Positions 29,749 to 39,006 of a stretch of 64,000 bases of DNA are shown piece by piece. The notes under the pieces are model-generated. The model did no database searches and was not told the DNA's origin. It saw only the letters and a list, made by a program, of their open reading frames with translations. Numbering within the stretch: the stretch's first letter is position 1; each line of letters begins with the position of its first letter. This DNA comes from Serratia liquefaciens (GTDB taxonomy: Bacteria; Pseudomonadota; Gammaproteobacteria; Enterobacterales; Enterobacteriaceae). The stretch spans positions 55,967 through 119,966 of the forward strand of contig JAAXZN010000036.1 of assembly GCA_012719855.1 (NCBI GenBank), in the 5' to 3' direction. A program made the translations under genes and the position numbers.

Positions 29749-31437
29749 TTATTTGGCCAGCCAAAGTTGCAAATGCTCGGCCACCGGTCCCAGCGCCAGC
29801 GCCGGTACGAAGGTCAATGCGCCCACCAGCAGCACGGTGCCGATCAGCAGACCGATAAACAGCGGTCCGTAGGTTGGCAGAGTCCCGTTGCCCGCAGGCT
29901 GACGTTTCTTCGCACACAGCGAACCGGCAATGGCCAGCACCGGCAGGATCACGCCAAAGCGGCCGACGAACATGGCGAAGGCCAGCAGCAGGTTGTAGAA
30001 CGGCGTATTGACGCTCAGGCCGGCAAAGGCGCTGCCGTTGTTGTTGGCGGCGGAAGACAGCGCATACAGCACTTCGCTAAAGCCGTGCGCGCCCGGGTTA
30101 AGGATGCCTGCGCGACCGGCGTCGGTGGCGATGGCCAGCGCCGGGCCCAACAGCACCAGCGTCGGCGTGACCAGGATCGCCAGAGCGGTCATTTTCATGT
30201 CGTAGACGTCGATCTTTTTGCCCAGGTATTCCGGCGTACGCCCGATCATCAGCCCGGCAATGAACACCGTCAGCAGGACGAACAGCAGCATGCCGTACAG
30301 GCCCGAGCCCACACCGCCAAACACCACTTCGCCAATCTGCATCAGCCACATTGGCACCATGCCGCCCAGCGCGGTGAAGGAGTCATGCATCGCATTGACT
30401 GCACCACAGGAGGCCGCGGTGGTCACCACCGAGAACAGGCTGGTGGCGAGAATGCCAAAGCGCGACTCCTTGCCTTCCATATTGATGTTGCTGGCACTGC
30501 CCAGTTCGCCCAGATGAGGGTTGCCCGCCAGCTCGGCGAACATCACCACCACCACGGCAACCACGAAGATCAGCGCCATCGCCCAGATCAGCGCGTGGCC
30601 CTGGCGGTTTTCACCGGCGGTCTGACCGAAGGCAAAGCACAATGCGCAGGGGATCAGGAAGATCGCCAGCATTTGCACAAAGTTGGTCAGCACGGTCGGG
30701 TTTTCGAACGGGTGAGCCGAGTTGGCACCGAAGAAACCGCCGCCGTTGGTGCCGAGCATTTTGATCGCTTCCTGAGAGGCCACGGGCCCCATCGGTAGCG
30801 TCTGCTGCGCGCCTTCCAGCGTGCTGATGTGCAGGTAAGGCAGGAAGTTTTGCAACGTGCCCTGGCTAACGAAGAATAAAGCGATCAACAGCGAAATCGG
30901 CAGCAGCACATACAGCGTCACGCGGAACATGTCGATCCAGGCGTTGCCGATAGTGGCGCTGGAACGGCGGGTGAAGGCGCGGATCAATGCAAAGGCCACG
31001 GCGATGCCGGTCGCTGCGGACAAGAAGTTCTGCACCGCCAGCCCGGCCATTTGGCTGAGATAGCTGAGGGTGCTTTCACCGCTGTAGGCTTGCCAGTTGG
31101 TGTTGGTGACAAAGCTGACCGCGGTATTGAACGCCAGATCCCAGGACAGACCAGGGAAGCCCTGCGGGTTAAGCGGCAGTGAGCCTTGCGCCATCAGTAA
31201 CGCGAACAGCAGCACCAGACCAAGCAGGTTAAACCACAGGATCGCCAGTGCGTATTGCCACCAGTTCATTTCGGCAGGGGTTGTGCCACAGCAGCGCCAA
31301 ATGCCGGCTTCCAACCTACGCAGCGCGGGCAGCGGCTCTCCTTCAATCAGGCGTGCCAGGAAACCGCCCAGCGGTCGCGCCAGCAGCAGAAGCACCAGCA
31401 GGAAGCTGGCAATCAATAAAAAGGCTGAAGCTGCCAT
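29749..31437 (-). CDS. kdpA: KdpA, potassium-binding and translocating subunit
   Basis: Channel-like membrane subunit of 562 residues with about ten transmembrane helices. Selectivity-filter-type segments include [47 protein letters not shown] and [12 protein letters not shown], the four pseudo-repeat pore loops of the family. The start is ATG 31437 ([14 protein letters not shown]) with GGAGG upstream; longer in-frame extensions overlap kdpF and are not homologous. TGATG couples it to kdpF. Confidence 0.97.
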   Translation of the reverse strand: MAASAFLLIASFLLVLLLLARPLGGFLARLIEGEPLPALRRLEAGIWRCCGTTPAEMNWWQYALAILWFNLLGLVLLFALLMAQGSLPLNPQGFPGLSWDLAFNTAVSFVTNTNWQAYSGESTLSYLSQMAGLAVQNFLSAATGIAVAFALIRAFTRRSSATIGNAWIDMFRVTLYVLLPISLLIALFFVSQGTLQNFLPYLHISTLEGAQQTLPMGPVASQEAIKMLGTNGGGFFGANSAHPFENPTVLTNFVQMLAIFLIPCALCFAFGQTAGENRQGHALIWAMALIFVVAVVVVMFAELAGNPHLGELGSASNINMEGKESRFGILATSLFSVVTTAASCGAVNAMHDSFTALGGMVPMWLMQIGEVVFGGVGSGLYGMLLFVLLTVFIAGLMIGRTPEYLGKKIDVYDMKMTALAILVTPTLVLLGPALAIATDAGRAGILNPGAHGFSEVLYALSSAANNNGSAFAGLSVNTPFYNLLLAFAMFVGRFGVILPVLAIAGSLCAKKRQPAGNGTLPTYGPLFIGLLIGTVLLVGALTFVPALALGPVAEHLQLWLAK

Positions 31438-31526
31438 CAGAAATCCTCCGCGTTGAACAGGGCATAAACCAGATAGCCCAACAGCAGCAGAACCAACAGC
31501 GCACCACCAATAACGCTGATACTCAC
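31437..31526 (-). CDS. kdpF: KdpF, 29-residue stabilising subunit
   Basis: A tiny single-helix membrane protein, 29 residues from a GTG start at 31526 with GGAGG 6 nt upstream. It reads [19 protein letters not shown] and ends [10 protein letters not shown], very close in pattern to E. coli KdpF (29 residues). Its stop overlaps the kdpA ATG by one base. It stabilises the Kdp complex and is the first gene of the operon. It is easily missed because of its length and GTG start. Confidence 0.93.
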   Translation of the reverse strand: MSISVIGGALLVLLLLGYLVYALFNAEDF

Positions 31527-31606
31527 AGGACACCTCCAGAGGTGTAGTTTTTGATAGAGCGAGTGTAGGGAGGGCGGTAGAAAGAAGATGAAAAAATAGC
31601 GTTGGC

Positions 31607-31632
31607 CGGTGTAAAAAAAGTATAAAAATGGC
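31607..31632 (-). promoter_or_regulatory. KdpE-binding site of the kdpFABC promoter
   Basis: Read on the minus strand, CATTTTTATACTTTTTTTAC then ACC closely matches the E. coli KdpE target, with TTTATAC and TTTACAC half-sites. It lies about 80-105 bp upstream of the kdpF start. Confidence 0.75.
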
Positions 31633-31970
31633 TGAAATTACAGCAGAAAATGGCTTTTTAGCCTCGATTTTAGGGGGGGGAGCGCGATTGGGCTCATGTT
31701 CGTAGGCGTGAAGATGAAGGTTTGCGTAAACAGGCTGTAAATAACCACAATGTAACCAATGGTTAGTTAATTATTAACCTTGGTGTAACAAAATTACGGA
31801 TTTGGCGAATTATTTGCGATTTTTTTGTGCAATTTAGTGGTCGGATGAGTAGTAAACTTTCATCAATTGCGCTAAAATTTTGTCCAGTTACCAAATGGTC
31901 TTGTTTCTATTGTTTACGCCAGCGCTGTTTCGCAGCAAATCAACGGCCAGGCGTTTTTGAGGAGGTTCGC
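31633..31970. other. kdpF-ybfA divergent region
   Basis: A very AT-rich 338-bp segment with no gene before ybfA. It probably holds the ybfA promoter and leader, but no single promoter stands out. Confidence 0.4.
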
Positions 31971-32177
31971 ATGTCTACTTATCACGCTTATTCATTGCAT
32001 CGGATTCTCCTGCGCCGCAGCGCAGTGATCCTGGCAGGTGTGTTGGCTTTACCGGTAATGCTGTTCCGCAGCGACCGCGCCCGTTTTTACAGCTATTTGC
32101 ACCGTGTCTGGTCAAAAACCAGCGATAAGCCGGTCTGGCTGCAACAGGCGGAACTGGTGTCCTGCGATTTCTACTGA
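31971..32177 (+). CDS. ybfA: YbfA, small membrane-associated DUF2517 protein
   Basis: A 68-residue protein matching E. coli YbfA in length and in the strongly conserved [21 protein letters not shown] segment. One hydrophobic stretch (about 18-35, [15 protein letters not shown]) could span the membrane. ATG 31971 follows an excellent GGAGG; longer upstream in-frame sequence is not homologous. It is divergent from kdp, as in E. coli. Its function is unknown. Confidence 0.93.
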   Translation: MSTYHAYSLHRILLRRSAVILAGVLALPVMLFRSDRARFYSYLHRVWSKTSDKPVWLQQAELVSCDFY

Positions 32178-32199
32178 TCGCACGCTACCCCAACGCAAA

Positions 32200-32226
32200 C
32201 CCTCGCTTTCCAGCGGGGGTTTTTTT
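32200..32226 (+). terminator. Terminator of ybfA
   Basis: ACCCTCGCT (32200-32208) pairs with AGCGGGGGT (32213-32221) with one T-G wobble, followed by T residues to 32226. Confidence 0.88.
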
Positions 32227-32321
32227 ATGGCTGCGGTTCGGGCATGGTGTCGATAGCGTTCGTCTCATGGCGCGAATTATTCTACACTTTTAGTCACATC
32301 CAACGCTGCGGGAGCCTATCA

Positions 32322-33275
32322 ATGAGTGACAAAATTCCGGTCGGTATCAGCGCTTGCCTGCTTGGCGAGACGGTACGTTTTGACGGTGGTCATAAACGCC
32401 TGGCCTTTGCGGTAGAACAACTGGCGCCCTTTGTGCGTTTTGAGCCGATTTGTCCGGAAATGGCCATCGGCTTGCCGACCCCGCGCCCGGCGCTGCGGTT
32501 GATCAAAAAACAACATCACGTGGCGTTGCGCCACAGCAATGACGACAGCATCGACGTAACCGAGCGGATGCAGCAGTTTTCCGAGCAGCGTATTGCTGCT
32601 TTGCAGCACCTGTGCGGTTACATTGTTTGCGCCAACTCGCCAAGCTGCGGCATGGAGCGGGTCCGTCTGTATGATGAGAACGGTGGCGGCGCGCGTAAAA
32701 GCGGCGTTGGGCTGTTCACCGCGGAGCTGCTGCGGCAAATGCCTTGGCTGCCGGTGGAAGAGGACGGACGGCTGAACGACGCAACGCTGCGGGAAAACTT
32801 TGTCGAACGCGTTTATGCGCTGTATGAGTTGAACATGCTGTGGCGTAAAGGCTTGAGTCGCGGCGGGCTGATCGCCTTTCACAGTCGCTACAAGCTGTCG
32901 CTGTTGGCGCATTCGCAGCCGGAATACCGGGAACTGGGGCGTTTTGTGGCAGGTATCGACAAATGGGATTCGCTGGAAGCCTTCCCCCTCGAATACCGCA
33001 GCCGCCTGATGAAACTGCTGGCGCACAAGGCCACTCGCCGTAACCACACTAACGTATTGATGCACGTGCAGGGGTATTTCCGCAATCACCTGAGTTCTGC
33101 ACAGCGTCAGGAACTGGCGCAGTTGATCGATCGTTATCGGCAGGGCGTGCAGCCGTTGTTGGCACCGATAACCCTGCTTAAACATTACATGGCCGAATAC
33201 CCCGATCGTTATCTGGCCGACCAACGCTATTTCGAGCCCTATCCCGAGGCGCTGCGCCTGCGTTATGGCCACTGA
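32322..33275 (+). CDS. ybgA: Long-form YbgA: DUF523 fused to DUF1722
   Basis: A 317-residue cytosolic protein. The N-terminal DUF523 domain (about 1-155) has conserved cysteines in GISACLLGE, FEPICPEM and ANSPSCGMERV. The C-terminal DUF1722 domain is about 190-305 (FHSRYKLSLLAHSQPEYRELGR, HTNVLMHVQGYF). E. coli YbgA contains only the DUF1722 part, about 169 residues. ATG 32322 is preceded by GGGAG; upstream in-frame codons are not conserved. It lies 15 nt before phrB, and the ybgA-phrB pairing is widespread, but the biochemical role is unproven. Confidence 0.9.
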   Translation: MSDKIPVGISACLLGETVRFDGGHKRLAFAVEQLAPFVRFEPICPEMAIGLPTPRPALRLIKKQHHVALRHSNDDSIDVTERMQQFSEQRIAALQHLCGYIVCANSPSCGMERVRLYDENGGGARKSGVGLFTAELLRQMPWLPVEEDGRLNDATLRENFVERVYALYELNMLWRKGLSRGGLIAFHSRYKLSLLAHSQPEYRELGRFVAGIDKWDSLEAFPLEYRSRLMKLLAHKATRRNHTNVLMHVQGYFRNHLSSAQRQELAQLIDRYRQGVQPLLAPITLLKHYMAEYPDRYLADQRYFEPYPEALRLRYGH

Positions 33276-33290
33276 TTGACAAGGAGTTTT

Positions 33291-34721
33291 ATGACCACGC
33301 ATCTGGTCTGGTTGCGTAACGATTTGCGTATCACCGACAACAAAGCCCTGCACGCCGCCTGTAGCGATCCCGAAGCTCGGGTTCTGGCGGTATTTATCGC
33401 CACGCCGCAACAATGGCGGCAGCACGAAATGGCGCCGCGTCAGGCGGCGTTTATCCATGCGGGTTTGCTGCAGGTGCAGCAGGCCCTTGCCGAGCGCGGC
33501 ATTCCCCTTAGCTATCACCAATGCGACGACTTCTCGGCTTCAGTGGATTGGCTGGTGGCGTACTGCGCACAGGAGCGGGTGGATACGCTGTTTTACAATC
33601 GCCAGTACGAAATCAACGAACGCCTGCGTGACCAACGGCTGGAACAGCGTTTAGTCGGGCAGGTGGTTTGCCAGAGTTTTGACGACAGCCTGCTGCTGCC
33701 GCCGGGAAGCGTGCAAACTGGCGGCGGCGAAATGTATAAAGTCTATACGCCATTCCGTAAAGCCTTTATCCAGCGTCTGACCGAATCCGACATCCGCTCT
33801 GTTCCCGCACCCAAACCGCGAGGTGGTGGCGCACTGCCCGCCCCTGCCGCACCCGGGGCATTCGATTATCCACCGGCAGAGCCGGCAGGGGATTTTCCAA
33901 GCGGGGAAGAGGCGGCTTTGCAGCGATTACGTACTTTTTGCCGGGAGCAGGTGCAAGATTATCTTAAGCAGCGCGATCTGCCAGCCATTGACGGTACCAG
34001 CAGCCTGTCACCCTATTTGGCGATAGGGGCGTTATCACCGCGCCAATGCTTTAACCGCCTGCGTGCTGAATGCCCACAGGTGCTGGAAAATCCCGACGGC
34101 GGCGCTTTTGGCTGGCTGAATGAACTGATCTGGCGCGAGTTTTATCGGCATTTGATGGTGGCCTATCCTGCGTTATGCAAGCACCGTCCCTTTATCGATT
34201 GGACGGATAAGGTACGCTGGCGGAACGACCGCGAGCTGCTGCTGGCCTGGCAGCAGGGCGCCACAGGCTACCCGATCGTTGATGCCGCTATGCGCCAGTT
34301 GAATAAAACCGGCTGGATGCATAACCGGTTACGCATGATCAGCGCCAGTTTTCTGGTGAAAGACTTACTGATCGACTGGCGCGAAGGTGAGCGCTATTTC
34401 ATGTCGCAACTGCTGGACGGCGATCTGGCGGCCAACATCGGCGGTTGGCAGTGGGCGGCCTCCACCGGTACCGACGCCGCGCCGTATTTCCGCATATTTA
34501 ACCCGACCACTCAGGGCGAACGTTTTGATCCGCAAGGCACTTTTATCCGTAAATGGTTGCCCGAGCTGGCGGATGTACCGGACAATGCTATCCATCAACC
34601 CCATCGCTGGGCAGAACAACAGCAGCGCGTGCTGGATTATCCGCTGCCGATTGTCGACCACAAGCAGGCGCGGCTGGAAACGCTGGCGGCCTTTGAGGCG
34701 GCGAAGCGCGGGGAATACTAA
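33291..34721 (+). CDS. phrB: Deoxyribodipyrimidine (CPD) photolyase
   Basis: Light-driven repair of cyclobutane pyrimidine dimers. The 476 residues carry an N-terminal alpha/beta antenna domain (about 1-140, TTHLVWLRNDLRITDNKAL) that binds the folate cofactor. The helical FAD domain (about 200-470) contains GEEAALQRL, TSSLSPYLAIGALSPRQ, ELIWREFYRHL, NKTGWMHNRLRM and the FAD loop DGDLAANIGGWQWAASTGTD. Start ATG 33291 has AAGGAG 4 nt upstream. It is translated from the same operon as ybgA. Confidence 0.97.
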   Translation: MTTHLVWLRNDLRITDNKALHAACSDPEARVLAVFIATPQQWRQHEMAPRQAAFIHAGLLQVQQALAERGIPLSYHQCDDFSASVDWLVAYCAQERVDTLFYNRQYEINERLRDQRLEQRLVGQVVCQSFDDSLLLPPGSVQTGGGEMYKVYTPFRKAFIQRLTESDIRSVPAPKPRGGGALPAPAAPGAFDYPPAEPAGDFPSGEEAALQRLRTFCREQVQDYLKQRDLPAIDGTSSLSPYLAIGALSPRQCFNRLRAECPQVLENPDGGAFGWLNELIWREFYRHLMVAYPALCKHRPFIDWTDKVRWRNDRELLLAWQQGATGYPIVDAAMRQLNKTGWMHNRLRMISASFLVKDLLIDWREGERYFMSQLLDGDLAANIGGWQWAASTGTDAAPYFRIFNPTTQGERFDPQGTFIRKWLPELADVPDNAIHQPHRWAEQQQRVLDYPLPIVDHKQARLETLAAFEAAKRGEY

Positions 34722-34743
34722 GGCAACAGCAAGGAGCGAAATA

Positions 34744-35724
34744 ATGATGAAAAAGGTGCTGGCCCTGTGCCTGAGCGGCTATTCAGCCCTGGCGCTGGCC
34801 GGTTTTGACGTGGTGGCGCTGGGCGTGGATGGCGGCGTCAGCGACGGCAATCTGACCTCTTATCTGATCCGCAGCGACAACCAGCCGCAGTATCTGGCGC
34901 TGGATGCCGGCTCGTTGTTACCGGGTATCGCTAAAGGGCTGGAAAAAGGCAGTTTCCCGCAGGTGACGCCTGAACTGGCGGCTCCTTATACTCCGCAGGG
35001 TTATGTATTCCGCCAACTGATTGGCGCTTACTTTATCAGCCATGGTCATCTGGACCATGTGGCGGGGTTGATTATAGGTTCGCCGGAGGACAGCAAGAAG
35101 AATATCTATGCCCAGGCCGATACCATTCTGACCCTGCGCAATCATTACTTTAACTGGAAGGCCTGGCCCAATTTCACCGATTCCGGCAACGGATCGCGGT
35201 TGGGAACCTACCGGCTGCAAACGGTGCGACCTCAGCAGCGCGTGACGCTGGGCGTGACGGGGTTGAGCGGCGTAATGTATCCGCTCAGCCACGATCGTTA
35301 TCCTTCTTCGATGTTGCTGATCTCCGATCGCAGCGGCTCTTTCGCCTATTTCGGCGATACCGGCTCGGATACGCTTGAGCAATCACGTAATCTCGACAGC
35401 GCCTGGCGCGTGTTGGGGCCGCTCATCGAGCAGAAAAAGCTCAAGGGGATGATCATCGAAAGCTCCTATCCCAACGAAGTTGAAGATAAAAACCTCTACG
35501 GGCACCTGACGCCAGCGTGGCTGTTGAAGGAGTTGAAAAACTTGACCCAGTACAGCGGGGGAGAAGGCTCGCTGAAGGATTTCCCGGTGGTCATCAGCCA
35601 TATCAAACCCAGCCTGAAGCAGGGAGAAGACGTACGCGCGACCATCAAACAGCAGTTGGATCAGGGCAACGATCTGGGCGTGAAGTTCATCCTGATGGAG
35701 CAGGGCGACCGGCAGACATTTTGA
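34744..35724 (+). CDS. Exported class II cyclic-nucleotide phosphodiesterase (CpdP-like)
   Basis: A 326-residue metallo-beta-lactamase-fold protein of the class II cAMP phosphodiesterase family. A signal peptide (about 1-19, ending ALALA) predicts periplasmic export. The metal-binding motif is HGHLDH at residues 100-105. Later ligands probably come from YPLSHDRYPS, FAYFGDTGSD, YGHLTP and VVISHIKPS. Related enzymes hydrolyse 3',5'-cyclic nucleotides. Two ATGs overlap; 34744 has AAGGAG 7 nt upstream. It lies 22 nt after phrB and 18 nt before ybgI. Specificity for cAMP is from the family, not from this sequence. Confidence 0.85.
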   Translation: MMKKVLALCLSGYSALALAGFDVVALGVDGGVSDGNLTSYLIRSDNQPQYLALDAGSLLPGIAKGLEKGSFPQVTPELAAPYTPQGYVFRQLIGAYFISHGHLDHVAGLIIGSPEDSKKNIYAQADTILTLRNHYFNWKAWPNFTDSGNGSRLGTYRLQTVRPQQRVTLGVTGLSGVMYPLSHDRYPSSMLLISDRSGSFAYFGDTGSDTLEQSRNLDSAWRVLGPLIEQKKLKGMIIESSYPNEVEDKNLYGHLTPAWLLKELKNLTQYSGGEGSLKDFPVVISHIKPSLKQGEDVRATIKQQLDQGNDLGVKFILMEQGDRQTF

Positions 35725-35742
35725 ATTGAAGAGAGAATTTTT

Positions 35743-36486
35743 ATGCGTAACCTCGATCTTGAAAAGTTGATCAACACCGAACTGAATACCGACGCGTTTC
35801 AGGATTACGGCCCCAATGGTTTGCAGGTGGAAGGGCGGCCTCATGTGCAGCGTATCGTTACCGGCGTTACCGCCTGTCAGGCGCTGCTGGATGCGGCAGT
35901 GGAACATCAGGCCGACGCCGTGGTGGTGCATCACGGCTATTTCTGGAAAAACGAGGCGCCCTCGGTACGTGGCATGAAGCGCAATCGGCTGAAAACGCTG
36001 TTGAGCAATGATATCAACCTGTTCGCTTATCACCTGCCGCTGGACGCGCATCCGGTGTTGGGCAACAACGCTCAGCTGGCGCATCAACTGGGCATCCGGG
36101 TGATTGGCGATGTGGAGCCGCTGGTGCCGCACGGCGAATTCGAGCAGCCGCTGACCGGCGCACAATTGCAGCAGCGTATCGAGAGCCGCCTCGGTCGGGC
36201 CGTACTGCATTGTGGTGATAACGCTCCGGCGCATATCCGCCGTGTGGCCTGGTGCACCGGTGGCGGTCAGGGCTTTATCGACAGCGCGGCGCGATTTGGC
36301 GTCGATGCCTTCATTACCGGAGAGGTTTCCGAGCAAACCATTCACAGCGCGCGCGAAATGGGCATTCACTTTTTTGCCGCCGGCCATCACGCCACTGAGC
36401 GCGGCGGCGTCAAGGCGCTGGGTGAATGGCTGGCCCAGCAGCATGGTTTTGATGTGACCTTTATCGATATCCCGAATCCCGCCTGA
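35743..36486 (+). CDS. ybgI: YbgI, NIF3/DUF34 metal-binding protein
   Basis: A 247-residue member of the NIF3/DUF34 family, toroidal hexamers with a dinuclear metal site. Metal ligands are visible in VVVHHGYFW (His pair near 63-64), FAYHLPLDAHP, and AGHHATERGG near the C-terminus. It is often annotated as a GTP cyclohydrolase type 2 homologue, but that activity is not secure, and roles in metal or cofactor insertion have been proposed. It is the last gene of the ybgA-phrB-phosphodiesterase-ybgI run and precedes the pyroglutamate cluster. Confidence 0.93.
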   Translation: MRNLDLEKLINTELNTDAFQDYGPNGLQVEGRPHVQRIVTGVTACQALLDAAVEHQADAVVVHHGYFWKNEAPSVRGMKRNRLKTLLSNDINLFAYHLPLDAHPVLGNNAQLAHQLGIRVIGDVEPLVPHGEFEQPLTGAQLQQRIESRLGRAVLHCGDNAPAHIRRVAWCTGGGQGFIDSAARFGVDAFITGEVSEQTIHSAREMGIHFFAAGHHATERGGVKALGEWLAQQHGFDVTFIDIPNPA

Positions 36487-36571
36487 TTTCCCTGCCAGGA
36501 TCCAGCCCGGTTTATACCGAGGCTGAATCCTTTTAATAGCCTAATCCCTTATTTTCTCGAAGGTTGTTCTA

Positions 36572-36600
36572 TTGACAGCCGGAGCGCTGTCGCGCATAAC
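36572..36600 (+). promoter_or_regulatory. Sigma-70 promoter for the pxp cluster
   Basis: A consensus -35 TTGACA (36572-36577) and CATAAC (36595-36600) are separated by the optimal 17 bp. They lie about 40 bp upstream of the pxpB start, so the cluster is probably expressed independently of ybgI. Confidence 0.65.
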
Positions 36601-36638
36601 TGATGTGTTTTCATCGCGATAATAATAAGGAGAAAAGG

Positions 36639-37295
36639 GTGCAACGAGCACGATGTTACCTGTTAGGTGAACGCGCGGTAGTGCTTGAACTGTCGCCGCC
36701 GGTGACGCTGCCAAGCCAGCAGCGGATTTGGGCGCTGGCCGAAAAGCTGAATCATCATCCCGACGTGCGCGAAGTGGTGCCCGGCATGAACAACCTTACG
36801 CTGCTGCTGAAGACGCCGCAGGCCAATGCCGAAATGATGTTGACGCTGTTGCAACAAGGTTGGGACAGCGAGCAGATCCTGGTACCGGAATCGCGTCAGG
36901 TGGATATTCCGGTGATCTATGGCGGACAGGATGGGCCCGATCTGGATGAGGTAGCGCGCCACACCGGCATGACCCCGCAGCAGGTGGTGGAGTGCCATTC
37001 CTCCGCGGATTACGTGGTCTATTTCCTTGGTTTTCAACCTGGTTTCTCCTACATGGGCGGCATGCCGGACAAGTTGGCGACGCCGCGCCGTGCCGAACCG
37101 CGCCTGTCGGTGGCCGCCGGCTCCGTGGGTATCGGTGGCAGTCAGACCGGTATTTATCCGCTGGTGACCCCCGGCGGCTGGCAGTTGATCGGCCGTACAC
37201 CTCTGGCGCTGTTTAATCCCTATGAAATGCCGCCCACCCTGCTGCGCCCCGGCGACAGCGTGCGGTTTGTTCCACAGAAGGAGGGCGTATGCTGA
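36639..37295 (+). CDS. pxpB: 5-oxoprolinase subunit PxpB
   Basis: A subunit of the ATP-dependent prokaryotic 5-oxoprolinase (PxpABC), which opens pyroglutamate to glutamate. It has 218 residues from a GTG start with AAGGAG 5 nt upstream, the same length as E. coli PxpB (YbgJ). It is a KipI-like, cyclophilin-like fold protein; conserved segments are [47 protein letters not shown] and [15 protein letters not shown]. It overlaps pxpC by 7 nt, indicating coupled translation. Confidence 0.95.
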   Translation: MQRARCYLLGERAVVLELSPPVTLPSQQRIWALAEKLNHHPDVREVVPGMNNLTLLLKTPQANAEMMLTLLQQGWDSEQILVPESRQVDIPVIYGGQDGPDLDEVARHTGMTPQQVVECHSSADYVVYFLGFQPGFSYMGGMPDKLATPRRAEPRLSVAAGSVGIGGSQTGIYPLVTPGGWQLIGRTPLALFNPYEMPPTLLRPGDSVRFVPQKEGVC

Positions 37296-38221
37296 AGATC
37301 CTGCGTGCGGGCATTTACACCACGGTGCAGGATTTGGGCCGTAACGGTTTCCGTCGTCTGGGCGTCAGCCAGGGCGGTGCGCTCGACGAACCAGCGCTGA
37401 GGATCGCCAACCTGCTGGTGGGTAACGATGCCAATGCCGCCGGGCTGGAAATCACCCTGGGGCAATTTAGCGCTGAATTTACCCGATCGGGCTGGATCGC
37501 GCTGACCGGCGCCGGTTGCGATGCGCAACTGGACGGTAAGCCGCTGTGGACCGGCTGGCGTTATCCGGTTAATGCGGGCCAGCAGCTGATGCTGAAAATG
37601 CCAAAACGCGGCATGCGCAGTTATCTGGCGATAGACGGTGGTATCGCCGTGCCGGAAATACTCGGTTCACGCAGCACCGACAACAAAGCCGCTTTTGGCG
37701 GGCTGGAAGGACGTAACCTGCGAGATGGCGACTGCCTGCCGTTGGGAGCGGGGCGCGAATTGCGTAAGCAAAGCACCGGCGTGAAACAACTGTTGTTCAA
37801 CAACCGTATCCGGGCCTTGCCGGGGCCGGAATATGACGAATTCAGCGAAGAGGCGAAAGAGTCTTTCTGGCGTACTGCCTGGCAGCTGAGCCCGCAGAGC
37901 AACCGCATGGGCTACCGTTTGCACGGCAGCAGCGCGCTGAACCGCACCACCGAACGCGAAATGTTGTCGCATGGCCTGTTGCCAGGCGTGGTTCAGGTGC
38001 CGCATAACGGTCAGCCGATCGTGCTGATGGCCGATGCTCAAACTACCGGTGGTTACCCGCGCATTGCCTGCGTGATCGAAGCCGATCTCTATCATTTGGC
38101 GCAGATCCGTCTGGGTGAGGCTATCCACTTTGTTCCCTGTACCCTGGCCCAGGCGCAGCGCGCCAAGGCCGAACAGGAGCACTTTATCCAACAGATTGCC
38201 TGGGGGTTAGATGAACGTTGA
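37289..38221 (+). CDS. pxpC: 5-oxoprolinase subunit PxpC
   Basis: A 310-residue KipA/biotin-dependent-carboxyltransferase-like subunit that works with PxpB, and probably binds ATP or substrate at their interface. Conserved stretches include [55 protein letters not shown] and [15 protein letters not shown]. It overlaps pxpB by 7 nt and pxpA by 11 nt. Confidence 0.95.
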   Translation: MLKILRAGIYTTVQDLGRNGFRRLGVSQGGALDEPALRIANLLVGNDANAAGLEITLGQFSAEFTRSGWIALTGAGCDAQLDGKPLWTGWRYPVNAGQQLMLKMPKRGMRSYLAIDGGIAVPEILGSRSTDNKAAFGGLEGRNLRDGDCLPLGAGRELRKQSTGVKQLLFNNRIRALPGPEYDEFSEEAKESFWRTAWQLSPQSNRMGYRLHGSSALNRTTEREMLSHGLLPGVVQVPHNGQPIVLMADAQTTGGYPRIACVIEADLYHLAQIRLGEAIHFVPCTLAQAQRAKAEQEHFIQQIAWGLDER

Positions 38222-38948
38222 TTTGAATGCCGATCTTGGCGAAGGCTGCGCTAACGATCGGGCGTTGCTGCAATTGGTCAGCTCGGCCAATATCGCCTGC
38301 GGTTTTCACGCCGGGGATGCGCAAACCATGCGCCAGTCGGTGCGTTGGGCGCTGCAGTACGGCGTGGCGATTGGCGCGCATCCGAGTTTTCCCGATCGCG
38401 AGAACTTTGGTCGTACCCGCATGCAGTTGCCGCCGGAAACGGTGTATGCGCAGGTGGTGTATCAACTCGGTGCGCTGGCGGCGATCGCCCGTGCAGAAGG
38501 CGGGGTAATGGTGCACGTGAAGCCGCACGGCATGTTGTACAACCAGGCGGCCGTGGAGCCGGCGCTGGCGGAAGCCATTGCCCGTGCGGTTAAAGCGGTC
38601 GATCCGGCTTTGCGCCTGGTGGGGCTGGCGGGCAGCGAACTGATCCGCGCCGGTGAAAAGCAAGGTTTGGCGACGCGACAAGAGGTCTTTGCCGATCGCG
38701 GTTATCAGGCCGATGGCACGCTGGTACCACGGGGTCAGCCAGGGGCTTTGATTACCAGCGACGAACAGGCGCTGGCGCAAACGCTGGAAATGGTACGCCA
38801 CCATCGGGTTCGCACTCTGGACGGCACCTGGGCCGCCGTTCGGGCCGAAACTGTCTGCCTGCATGGCGACGGTGAACATGCGCTGGAATATGCGCGCATG
38901 CTGCGCCAACGTTTTGCCGTGGAGGGCATTAACGTCAGCGCTGAGTAG
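38211..38948 (+). CDS. pxpA: 5-oxoprolinase subunit PxpA
   Basis: A 245-residue LamB/YcsF-family subunit, a polysaccharide-deacetylase-like barrel. Signature segments are [58 protein letters not shown] and [16 protein letters not shown], with conserved acidic and His residues at the putative active site. Together with PxpB and PxpC it completes 5-oxoprolinase. The next gene starts 58 nt downstream. Confidence 0.95.
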   Translation: MNVDLNADLGEGCANDRALLQLVSSANIACGFHAGDAQTMRQSVRWALQYGVAIGAHPSFPDRENFGRTRMQLPPETVYAQVVYQLGALAAIARAEGGVMVHVKPHGMLYNQAAVEPALAEAIARAVKAVDPALRLVGLAGSELIRAGEKQGLATRQEVFADRGYQADGTLVPRGQPGALITSDEQALAQTLEMVRHHRVRTLDGTWAAVRAETVCLHGDGEHALEYARMLRQRFAVEGINVSAE

Positions 38949-39006
38949 TAAGCAGTACACACAACATCACAAACTAAAAACTATTAGAAATTATCGAGGG
39001 AATACT

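Noticed and set aside
29749..31533. Longer KdpA start at 31533
   Set aside because: The 32 extra residues are not conserved and overlap kdpF in another frame; ATG 31437 with GGAGG matches the family.
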